A stretch of DNA of 64,000 bases, taken from NCBI GenBank assembly GCA_030549175.1, contig JAUKUA010000003.1, positions 558,001 to 622,000 of the forward strand, written 5' to 3'. Of the stretch, positions 42,766 through 52,584 are shown piece by piece. How positions within the stretch are numbered: position 1 is the stretch's first letter; each line of letters starts with the position of its first letter. The translations under genes were made by a program, and so were the position numbers. The stretch is from Lasiosphaeris hirsuta. Taxonomy: Eukaryota; Ascomycota; Sordariomycetes; Sordariales; Lasiosphaeriaceae. Under the pieces are notes generated by a model that was not told where the DNA came from, ran no database searches, and worked only from the letters and a program-made list of their open reading frames with translations.

Positions 42766-44107
42766 TCAGACATTTTCTGCTGCAACCATCCAAACCAAGT
42801 CGCTATCGCTCTCGAGCTCCCTCTTCAGCTGCAACCGGGCGTTCTTCTCTTCTTCTGTCGTCCACCTCTTCCACTGCCAGAGAGTCAGTGTTGTCAGCGT
42901 AATCGTCAGCCCTACATATAGCGTGATCCACGGCGAGATTATGCGATCGTCTGTTGGACTCCAGTTGAAGAAGCCCATAGAGAACATCGTCTTAGGTAAG
43001 AGACACGTCAGTGGATACTCCCGGCCGGACATCCATACCGTACTTGGAGATTGCTTTGACTCACAGCGAGAAACGTGCCGGGGAGGAATGTCATCCCCAG
43101 CAGAGAGATCATCCTCATCTGGCTGCCATCCCTCTTCGTGGCATTGGCGATGATGATGTTGGCCCTTGAATCACGTCTCGTATAGTAATTCCAATCCTAG
43201 ACGCACTTCATCAGCGTGTAACCCATCATATCGCGGGGACGTGAGCCACTCTTACCATCTGGGCTGCCATGCCGAACCCCCCAAGTAGGCTTTCGCAGCT
43301 CCGAATCTTGCTGTCGAACTCGCCCATCATCTCGCCGAGCCTCGACTCAATTACCTCGCCTGTGGCGCGCTCCCGGGCCAGCGTGTCGGCTTCGCCAGGC
43401 CGAGCCACAAGGACTGACTGCCGCAGCATCCTCGAATGCCCCGTCATACTCGCGAGCTGCGTCTTTAGGCTCTCCAGGCTGTTCTTCAGCTTGCTGACAT
43501 CTATCCACAGCCTGGTAGACTCATACTCCTTGACAGCAGCCGCCGTATCACCATCGGGTTTCTCCAATATGGCTGCCACACCTGCAGCCTCGCCGCGGAG
43601 CTCGTTCTCCATCTCAAGGAGGCGCTGTTGTAACCTAGTTTGTTCGCGGTCTAGCAAGTTGAGCAGTCGCTTGCGCTCCAGCTCGGCAAAGAGCATAGGG
43701 AGAAGTAGCGGGTGCCACGCCAGGTCCGACGCTTTGATTTGCCTTAGGTACACCTCGGCCAGCTTCTTGGTATTCTGGGTGCTGCCGTACAAGACAGCAA
43801 AGGTGAGTGGTGCGTCGATAAACGAAGTTACCGAGAGCACCACATCGTCCCCCTTGGTGGGAGATTCCGTGTCCGACCTGCAGCCGTACACTGGCAGCGC
43901 TCTCCAGTCAGACATTATATAGAAATCGACGTGCTTGGGAATCACGGAGGTATAGGCGTACCGATCGATCTGCCCCACGGTGAGCCGCTCTGCCACGTCA
44001 CAAATCTGTTTTGGAAATTGGCCGTCGAGCTCCCTCGGATAAGGAGCGAGAGAAACCTGTGCTGGAACATGCGCTTCGCGGCCTGCCGCCAGACATCTGC
44101 TCTGCAT
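42766..44107 (-). CDS. CorA-like two-pass membrane protein, 402 aa
   Basis: Exons 44107-43256, 43196-43065 and 42990-42766, with introns of 59 nt (GTAAGA...TAG) and 74 nt (GTGAGT...AAG); all joints are phase 0. The N-terminal part is soluble, then helical with coiled-coil character (about 165-280), as in the stalk of CorA channels. The first membrane segment spans the last splice site (MISLLGMTFLPGTFLA joined to TMFSMGFFNW) and the second is WITLYVGLTITLTTLTLW (about 346-363), followed by a charged tail. Classical CorA magnesium channels carry Gly-Met-Asn at the end of the first segment; here it reads SMGFFNW, as in many fungal CorA-like proteins whose transport role is unproven. The N-terminus may be incomplete: another frame upstream (to about 44,178) looks coding. 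Confidence 0.85.
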
Positions 44108-45363
44108 GGCAGAGACATGACCGTCATCTGAGCGTCAGTCGCTGGGCGCGTCTCGACCAGCCTAGGGAACATGACCAAGACTATAGTCGGCGGATGTGGA
44201 CCGGGCTCGCCTCCTAGGGGGCACGACTTAATTGCGTGGGGAACGATAAGCTAATTTCGCAGGAAACTGGTTTTCTCAACATCCGCAGCAGAACTTACCC
44301 GTTCCACCCAGTCACAAAACTCGTATTCAGAGTTGTGGGACTGGGATATAAGCACCGAATCGCCCTGCGTACGATGGTCAGTCACCTACCAAATGAAGAC
44401 TGCAACAGGGCCCGCCGCTTGATCAGCTCGGCGCTCACATTCTGGTCTTTTGAGAGCTTGGTTGTCTCGATAGCACACGAGGATGAATGATCTGGATGGA
44501 ACGTCAAGAGCTTAAGGTCTCTGTCAGAAAACTCGTTTTTCCGATTCAGCCATTCCATGCTAACAATGTTGGTGATTACAAAAGGCCTCTGGTGCCTAAC
44601 TATTTTTTAGTTCGTTTCCCGCTTTGCTACCAGACTATGCGTCTTATATCGGAGCTACGTTCTCGTTCGGCCAGGCCACACACCTATGCGGGGCAAAGCC
44701 CGCTGTCCTCCGCAGCAATGCGAGGTAACGCCTGTGGCAGCGTAGTTGCGACGCCGTGCCAATTATACTAACCCCCATACCGCCTTCTCAAGCTGATCAA
44801 GGCTGCAGCTGCATGATGCGTCCAGCGAAGCTAATAGAGGCCCCCCTCTCCCCCTCCCCCCAACCCCCAACCCCAATCATCACCATTGTATAAGGAATTA
44901 AGTGCACACCACTTTGGCTTCTGCCTGGGAGCCTTGCTTCGAGGCCTTGGTCTAAAGTCGTGAAGGGTGAGCAGAAAAAGATCCACACCCTCCTTTCCCC
45001 TCTTCCACCGCCCAGTTTTGGGAGGCCGCCTACATGTCACGCCCGAATGCCCTCAGGCCAAGCCACCCGCATCGAGCAAGCGAGGAAGCAGCCCAGCTCT
45101 TCCCACCACTTTCTTCCCCGCCGAGCCAAGCTATAACAGCATACGACCAGAAGGCGCCGGTAAGGCAGACGGCCGGCGAAGAGTAGGTGAAGAGTAGGCA
45201 ACTCGCGGTGGATGGGGCGTCACACCGAAGAGCTCCAACCACAGCTCAGCCCCAGGAGAGGCCAGCGCGGGTAGCCAGCTGCTTTGAGGGCAAAGAATCT
45301 AAACGCGATTTCTCTTTTATAACGTATTTTCCGCCTACAAAGGCCCCCAAAACCAATCGCCTC
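44108..45363. other. divergent intergenic region
   Basis: Holds the promoters of the CorA-like gene (minus) and the small gene at 45364 (plus). I see no further gene. A C-rich stretch occurs near 44,840-44,870. Confidence 0.45.
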
Positions 45364-45846
45364 ATGACAAACCTCAGAGTTAGACCTTGGGTCTACAAGC
45401 TCGTCAGCTGGATCCCCGGCCTCGATTCATCAAGCTCCAACATGGCCCAGCCAGAGTTTACGCCGACCGATGTGTTCGATCATCGCTACGCGAGCGAGGA
45501 CGTCTTGCGGACCGTCTTGCAGACGCCCCCGCTCAAGTTCAAGCCCAAAGACATCTCCATCAGGGTCTGTTTCCTATCCCCGAGCCCGCTTATGCTTTGC
45601 CTCCCCATACGACAAGGTACTGACCCCGATCCCGCCTAGGCCACCCAAGGTCGCGGCTATGAAGTCCAGCTGCCCCGGAAGCTTAACCCGGTAGGTCTCC
45701 CGCCCCAAGAGGCCAGGGCGATAGCAGGAAGAAAGTGCTCACTCTGAACTCGCCAGAGCGAAAGGGAGATGGTCATTGAGGCTTTTGACCAAGCGGAGAC
45801 GACACGTCTGGATGAGAGCATTCCGCAAGATAAGCGTTCGGACTGA
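45364..45846 (+). CDS. small unknown protein, three exons, 113 aa
   Basis: Exons 45364-45564, 45640-45690 and 45757-45846; introns of 75 nt (weak GTCTGT donor, TACTGACC branch, TAG) and 66 nt (GTAGGT, CAG). All joints are phase 0 and the joined frame ends at TGA 45844. The protein has a Trp/Leu-rich start, a middle (TDVFDHRYASEDVLRTVLQ, then LKFKPKDISIR) and a charged C-terminus (SEREMVIEAFDQAE). There is no known domain. Met27 (45442, MAQPEFTPTD) may be the true start, giving 87 residues. That three tiny exons join in one frame makes chance unlikely, but there is no family to confirm it. Confidence 0.55.
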
Positions 45847-46299
45847 CAGCGGGATGGAATTTATCTGCTGGTGAAAAAAAGTACTGATAAGCAGTCTGCA
45901 CGGATGCCGCCTTTGTGTAGCCTAATGACCCCTCTCTAGTCTGGCATATATCATGGGAATATCATTGGGCAATAGGCCCTAACGGCTCTCTAGCAAGGAT
46001 ATTATTAATGGTATCATTTGTATCAAGTTATCACTTTGCCCCGCCTCCCCTCTCTCCCCAACCTTTTCCCCCTTAGAATATCCTACCGAACATATCATGT
46101 TTCACAGCAACGCCTTGAATTTGGAATGTTTTGCCACCACTCGCCCCTTCTATTCGTCCCCACTTTGCAGGTCTTTATGCCTGCAGATGCTCGACAACCT
46201 GCTCCATGTTGGATCGATTGTGATCGTCGACGGCGAGCATGCTGCTCTCGATAAAGTCGAGAATATTGCAGAGGTCGCTGCTGCATCTGGGATCCATCT
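45847..46299. other. intergenic, convergent gene ends
   Basis: No supported gene between the small gene (plus) and the kinase (minus). Confidence 0.45.
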
Positions 46300-48084
46300 T
46301 TAATGCATGAATGTGCTGTCTCGCCCGTTAGCTTTCTTTTTCCCTCGCATCAAGGAGGTGGAGGATCCGCTTTCGCTTACCGAGGCGACACACTTCTTGA
46401 CTCTGGCCGATTTCTTGACGTCGACGCCAGGTACGCGCGACAAAATGCGGTTGCTAATCTTGATCCGAAAGAACTTGTCCTCAAAGGTCCGAGTTTCCGT
46501 CTCGGAAGCCCGCGGGTCATCCTGCTCGCTCTCCCGTACGGTTTGGAAGTCCTCTACACCACGAGTCCCCTGGACGAACCAGGTAATGAACTCCAAGAAG
46601 AGGCAGCCAAGGCACCAAACGTCCCACTTTAGCGACGCGCCGGGACCCCCGAGATCCTGTTCTGGCGGCCTGTACGTGAGAGTGTGCTTGATCTTGCTGG
46701 TGGCCAAGTAGCCACCCTCGGCCGGCTGAGCGAGGCCTAAGTCGGCAAGCTTTAGCACAAACGAGCCACCACTGCTCGGCGCAGTCGAGAAGCAGAGGAT
46801 GTTCTCGGGCTTGATGTCGGCGTGCAGCTGGGAGACTCCACCGTCTTGGGTTTCTGGGGGTTGGTGCATGTGCAAAAGACCTTGCGATATGCCGAGGCAC
46901 TGCGCTCGGAGCCAATCGGCCGAGCACCAGACAGGCCGAGGAGGTTGGATATCCCGCCACAGCTCTCGCAAGCTTCCGCCGTCGGCCCATGGGAACAGCA
47001 GGCACCACCGAGTATCCCCGTATTGAAAGGCTGTCAAGAGGGGGGTGATGTGTGCGTGCGGCACGCGAATCCTACGATTCGCATGGTATTCCTCGTCAAA
47101 TATCTGTTGGCTCCTCTCGGGGGATCTCGCCTCAATCATCTTGAGCGCGAAATAGCCGTTGTCGGTCTCCTAGATGATGCCCCGCCGAGTTAGTCTTGGC
47201 GCCCATACCTGCCGAGGGATCCATACGTAAAACAAGCATCCAGATCGGCTACCGTACCATATCGTGGTGGCGCGGGTGGATCTTGACTTTCCAGACCCGG
47301 GAAAATTGTCCCCACCTCTGCCCCTTTTCATCGCCGAGTTCGATCAACGGCAACGTGATCCTTTTATCTAGCCTCGGGGGGTCGCTTGTCAAGGCGGAGA
47401 GGTACGGGGACCTCATGCACCACGGCATCTGCACAAAGAACTCTCCCTTCTCCTTCGCTGGCCTGGCGGCGGTGCGGACTCCATCTAGGCTCAGATTCGT
47501 AAAGTAACCTTCAGCGCTCCCCAAGGTCGGGCTGCTATCACACAGCCAGCTGGGCTCTGCAGAACTGAACAGTTGCGCAATCCGGTCTTCTGCGGCCGTC
47601 ATGGCCAGGGCTGCAAAGAGCAATCTAGCCCCCGTGCATGGCCATTTACAGCACTTGCACTGCCCTTCATCAGGACATATGCGGTCTACTGCCTCTGCCA
47701 TGGTGGCTTGGTCCAGTTCCGGGACGGAAATACGCAGTATGTCAGAAACCACGTGAGCATTCACGAGCCGGATGAGGTCGTCGCGAGGAATGAATCCATC
47801 GCGGCCGTCTAGCCGGTCGGCGAGCGAGGCCAACCGAAGGGCTCTCAAGACCTTATCACGGATATCCCCAGCCCGATGCGGGCACTCGGGAGCTGCACAC
47901 TGGCTTGGCTCTTCCTGGACGGCTAGGTTAGTCCCGCGTCTAAGGCGTGCGAGAAGGATTGAAACAAGAAAAAAATGGCTTAGGCAACGAGTTTGACGGC
48001 GCGAGAATCGTGGGGTGGCGTACTTACGTTGCTACCCTCCCCCACAGCTTGGGATCTCATGTCGCCTGGATCGGTGTCTGGCAT
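46300..48084 (-). CDS. divergent protein kinase, 527 aa
   Basis: Model: exons 48084-48028, 47914-47258 and 47169-46300. Intron 2 (88 nt; GTACGG...TAG) restores NGYFALKMIEA, the Val-Ala-x-Lys motif with K248. Further motifs: QLHADIKPENIL (D356, N361; Arg of His-Arg-Asp is Ala), KLADLGLAQ (D381, Asp-Leu-Gly instead of Asp-Phe-Gly) and TYRPPEQD (Ala-Pro-Glu replaced by Pro-Pro-Glu), then DVWCLGCLFLEFI. Lys and both Asp are kept, so it may be active, but I see no clear Gly-rich loop before K248. The N-terminal 200 residues carry a Cys cluster (CKCCKWPC) and no known domain; such kinases often sit near HET genes in fungi. Exon 1 is the least certain; a donor 9 bp upstream with another acceptor also keeps frame. 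Confidence 0.8.
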
Positions 48085-48971
48085 GAGATGGCCCCTCGGT
48101 CTACAGCATGAAAAGAGTGATGCGAAACGACGCCGCATGGAATATTTGGAGCTGCGGGGATGAGCGAAGCAAAGCAAACAAATCAGCCATTTTCCGCCAT
48201 ATTATATCTATGTTTGTATACGTAGCCTCGTGACTGCAGTCACCCAAGGTGGCGATAAAATGGCTGGCGCTAAAACTTTGCGTTAGCGAAGCAGAGACCT
48301 GGTGGACAAATCAAGGTGTACCGAAGGTGTATACGGACAGCCGTCACCAATGCATCGTCAGGTGGAGGGCCCTCGGCCCCAGTGAGGTCCGAGCTTCGCT
48401 CCAAGTAATCTTAATGGAGGGCCGTAGGCTAAGCGTTCTGATTAGACCAAGGTGCACCACCTCCTGTAAGCGATGCAGATTACAGCCAGCCTTTGCGCCT
48501 CTTTTTGGGGGGGGGGGGGGGGAGGGGGGAGAGGAGGGGACAATGTGGCAGGCGCAGCGAGTTGAAAGTGCCTCATGGATTAGCCCGTTCGCACCTGATC
48601 CCCCTCCACCAAAACATTTAACGCATGGTGTGCATCGTACAGCAATAATATTCTGCAGTAATCGGTCTGGCTTGCTCCAGAAAGCATGCGGCTGGCTCAC
48701 CACACCCTCTTTGAGAGGACGGTGTAGCAGGGCATAGGCTCTACCGACCGGTCGGGCACTGGGGTGGCGGCCTACTAGAGTAGCCACGAATAGGAATAGG
48801 GTGCATGTGGTGCTGCTTTGTAAATTTCATAGCGATTGGGCGGTTACCGCGACCCTCCGTCCTCCAGGCAGAAGTGGTTATTAAGCGTTTAACCCCTCAA
48901 CCCCCCGGCTCCTACTCACTCTGCTCTCCCCTAACCCAAGCGTCCCGCCTAGCCCACTCTTAGGACCCACA
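48085..48971. other. divergent intergenic region
   Basis: Contains a G run (about 48507-48522) and the isolated motif CGTGACTGCAGTCACC at 48229-48244, which matches the palindromic motif cluster near 27 kb. No gene is supported. Confidence 0.45.
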
Positions 48972-49336
48972 ATGCCATCGTTTTCCTCTCGCTTTTCCTG
49001 GAGACTCCCGTCCTTCAATGAGAATCATACTTTCCCTCTGAGCCGTTCGTCGACCGCATCTTCCTCTAGTTGGCGTTACAGGCGACCAAGCTTCCAGCAC
49101 GAAGAACCCCAGATCATTGCTGGAAGCTACATCGACAGGGCGAGTTTGGTGGACCTGCTGAATCGTAGATTTGGTCGAGAGTATGATTTGAAGGTAGTTA
49201 TATTCTTTGACTGTTATTTATATATCTACTTGGTGCTCATGAGCTGAGGTTTGACCTACAGGTTCGATCTGACGGGTACAAGCTATACGCTTCCCGAAAG
49301 TTGACCGAAGATGAAATAATGGGCTGTGTATATTAA
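48972..49336 (+). CDS. small unknown protein, two exons, 98 aa
   Basis: Exon 1 48972-49193, exon 2 49262-49336; the 68-nt intron has GTAGTT and ACAG, with phase 0 at both ends. The first half is Ser/Arg/Phe-rich and probably disordered. The second half looks folded: IIAGSYIDRASLVDLLNRRF, then EYDLKVRSDGYKLYASRKL across the splice site, ending TEDEIMGCVY. There is no signal peptide or known domain. The coherent pattern across the splice supports a real gene; the function is unknown. Confidence 0.6.
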
Positions 49337-51348
49337 CCGGTGTTGGGTATGGGTTCTGGCGCTACTGTGGCCCCGTTTTTTTCATTCCCGTTTTTATTTT
49401 TTCCATTATTATTTTTTAATCGTTTTGTTTCCCTAATTTGTTGCTTGCCCAGGTGGGCAGCAGAGTAAGGCGTTTGGTTCTTGGTTATTTGTGTTTGTTT
49501 TGCGGCTCTCTCACCATCGCAGGGAACCTCCCCTTGTACGATAGCACATGCCAAAGCGTATACCCAATGCAATGTCACGATGCACAATCAAATCGGGCTC
49601 ACGCAGCGAAAAGAAAACCGCACATCCATTGATTCAGCAGCAAAATTACAACTGACAACATCTCTTATACACACTAACTAGCCTATGTGCTCGCTATCTG
49701 AATGATCGGATCCGCGGACCCCATCACAACCGCCTGAAAAGGTGTTAATAATTAAGTAGATCTAGTCCATAGGTAGTTATGTATGAGAAAAAGCCGACTT
49801 GTGTGGATCTCTATTTAAACTAGTGTAGCTATGCTAGCAAATAATCAGAAGATGTTGCACAAATCAGGTGCCAAAGCCAGGAAGTGGATAGAGCGCCCCC
49901 ATGGAGCGCTAGCTCCCCTGAGCTGTCAGGGGTCTGGCTGTAGATTAAAGAGCACTTGTAGCGCCCTGGATCTTGAGAACAGACTCTCTTCAATACAGCT
50001 ACTTCTTCATTATTATTGCCATCCTTCCTATTTTGTGAACATGTATTGGAAAAGTGTTTAGGAGAACATAACCACACGCAGAAAAAGGTGTATATAAACC
50101 GTCAAAATGATTGTATCTTCCTTTGATCGGAGGGAGAAGGCTCCTTGTAGGTCCTGAATTATACAATAAGAACAAGGAGATGGGTACCAATTGAATTAGA
50201 GTTTGGCATGGGGCAACAAAGGAGAGTTAAATCACGCCTTTGGTAGTTTTGATCTTTTCTTTTCGGTAGTAGTGATAAGAATTACCCACGGGTACCCAGG
50301 ACCCAAGGACACCCAAATAGACCTATAGGTGCCCACCCATGGACTCACGGCTTGTCATGGGTCCCTAGACATAGCAATAAGTTTAAAAGGCCTATTATGA
50401 AGGCTCTGCCTCGTTCCGTACACCAGCGTTACCAAGACTGGCACAGTTAAAGCGTCTTCCCACTATGGCTGTCACATAGACTGAAGTCCCTCTTGCTGCA
50501 TTTCGCTGGGTCGTGGTACACTGCAGTGTGTGTCGTCCGGTTGTCATCATTATATAAAGCACGGATGGCCCCGGGTGTTCCAGAAGTCCATGATTGAGTG
50601 GTGTTGGGTCTCAAAGGGAACTCGACGAGTGGACGGTTCGCTGCAATCGCATCTTCTTCCAAGTTCAGGTGCCAGTTTGGGTAGCCATTTCCCCTCCCTT
50701 GGTCGCTACTGGACATCGCAGGGGCTAACATAAGAACCGATGGCAGAAATTACAAGCGACAATGCAGAGAAGGTCGCGATATCCTGCCCCTGTTGCAGAT
50801 ACCGATCACGTCTCGGCTCGTCTCTCATGGTCTTGCTGGTATCGCCGGGGGATGGCACAACATTTATCTCATCCTAAACCCCCGTCGATCCACCAGCTTA
50901 ATGAGGCTTCAGGCTACCCATCATGTTTCACACAGAAGAGTAACGTTGGTGATATTATCACGCTTCCCCGCCTGAGAGTTGGATGGCCTTATTCTCTGCT
51001 GTCTCCCCCCCTCCCCCCAAACCGGGCTGGAATTGGGAACAAAGGCCGGAATTCTCCGTCTGCGACATGCTCTGGCCTGATGATGGGAAAGAAAGAGAAC
51101 TAGTGCGCTCAGCAGGGGCTTGCGCTTAAATTTAGCTGCGGGCCATCAAAGACAGCAAGAATGACGCTATGCTTTGTCTGCAAGCCCGGAGAAAATATCC
51201 AGGTTCCCCCTTCTCGCATTGCGCGCCAGCTGGCTTCTTCCAACTCAGACCCAACATCCTTCGTTCCACGTCCTCGCCAAATACCACACAGCGGCTCCAG
51301 TGCTCTAACACCGACATTCAAGCATCTCCGCCCGCTCCCAGCAGCACC
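49337..51348. other. 2-kb stretch without a supported gene
   Basis: A+T-rich at the start (T and A runs near 49,377-49,425). A possible solo LTR lies at about 49853-50041 (TGTTGCAC...GTGAACA) but has no target duplication. From about 51,160 the sequence is open in frame with the DUF3632 gene and is probably its leader. Confidence 0.4.
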
Positions 51349-52440
51349 ATGGCCGACCAACTGTCCCTCAACATGGCCCAGACTCTCGCTCCCGTCTCGC
51401 AAAAGATCAAAGAGCTGCAAGCAGAAGGTCTATCCGAGGACGAAACCAAGATGCTCGCCATCCCCATGTCCCTCCTGCAGGATGCCCCCAAAGACACCAC
51501 TTCCAACGACACTGTAGGTACCGCATCAACTTCATCCGCAGCCGCCGTTTCCATCGACAGCCTCAGCCCTGCGACCCAGGCTTCCACCGAGGTCTTCCTG
51601 ATGGAACTGTGGGAGCTTCTGATCAGTCTTGTGTCCTCGGTTCCCTACAACCACCCCGTCCAGGACACCATCGTGGCCTTTCTCCAGGAGCTGCGACTGC
51701 GAGCGAGGGGTACGGTAGCCGTATGGGGGGTGCGTTTTCTTTCTTTTCTTTCCCTTCCCTTCCTTCCCTGATATGCTAATGGCCCCAGGCCAGGGAGCGA
51801 CTTTGGAGAGATCTCCCCTTGCTGTCAGGCTTCGTTCGAGAGGCATGGATTGGTATGTTGCCCTTTGGGGTGTTTTTTCTTTTTTCCTTTTCCCCCTTTT
51901 TAAGATGTCCCTCGCCGCCGGGCTTCTTAGAGGCATACTATTTCCTTTTTCCTTGCGGCGCTCTAGGGGGATGACTTGTCTCTCCGTCCTCATCAACACC
52001 CCAGTAACCTAAGATTGACCTACCACGCAGACCCCGAATCCATTCAAGACGAAGATGCCGAGTGCATCAACTTCAACGACAGATACGAGTGGATCAACTT
52101 TAACGCCTTTGTCGCTCGCGTCACTAACTTGGGCCTTACTAACTGGACCGTCTGGGGTATGATTGGGATCAGGGCCGGTCTCGAGGGAGGTGCCCCTGAG
52201 AGTAGTAGCGTCGAGAAGGGCATCGAAAAGGGCATGGAGAAGGGCATCGAGAAAGACTTCCCCGAGTACAGCATCCCAGAGTACAAACTCATCGTCGCCA
52301 GCCATTGGATCCTGCTCGCTGGCAAGCCCATCTTTCGGGATGCCTTCCGCGCCGATACCCTTGACTCCCGCGAGCTCAAGATGACGGCTCCAGGTCCTCT
52401 GTATAGGGGGAAGCCGGGACTGTGCATGGACAGGTGGTGA
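51349..52440 (+). CDS. DUF3632-family protein, late in-frame stop (284 aa)
   Basis: Exons 51349-51729, 51789-51852 and 52031-52440; introns of 59 nt (GTGCGT, TGCTAATG branch, CAG) and 178 nt (GTATGT, CAG). Joined frames give RERLWRDLPLLSGFVREAW then IDPESIQDED, followed by WINFNAFVARV and VASHWILLAGKPIFRDAF. This order matches DUF3632, a fungal helical family of unknown function. The family usually ends with an RW-(R/x)-FWKERF motif; here RW is followed by TGA (52438-52440) and the frame continues FWLERFEELGAKQAAQRM for 48 more codons to TAG at 52582. A CGA to TGA change would explain it, removing about 48 residues. A KGIEKGMEKGIEK repeat near residue 215 is also unusual. Confidence 0.8.
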
Positions 52441-52584
52441 TTCTGGCTGGAGCGATTTGAGGAGCTGGGGGCGAAGCAAGCTGCGCAGCGGATGAGGGAG
52501 ATTGTGGAGCAGGATGCGAGGGTGGAAGTGCGCCGGCTGGGGGGAAAGTGGGATCGGGATATCAGGGGGATCAGGGGATCATAG

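Noticed and set aside
49853..50041. Possible solo LTR (TGTTGCAC ... GTGAACA)
   Set aside because: The inverted ends are short and imperfect and there is no target duplication; too weak to call.
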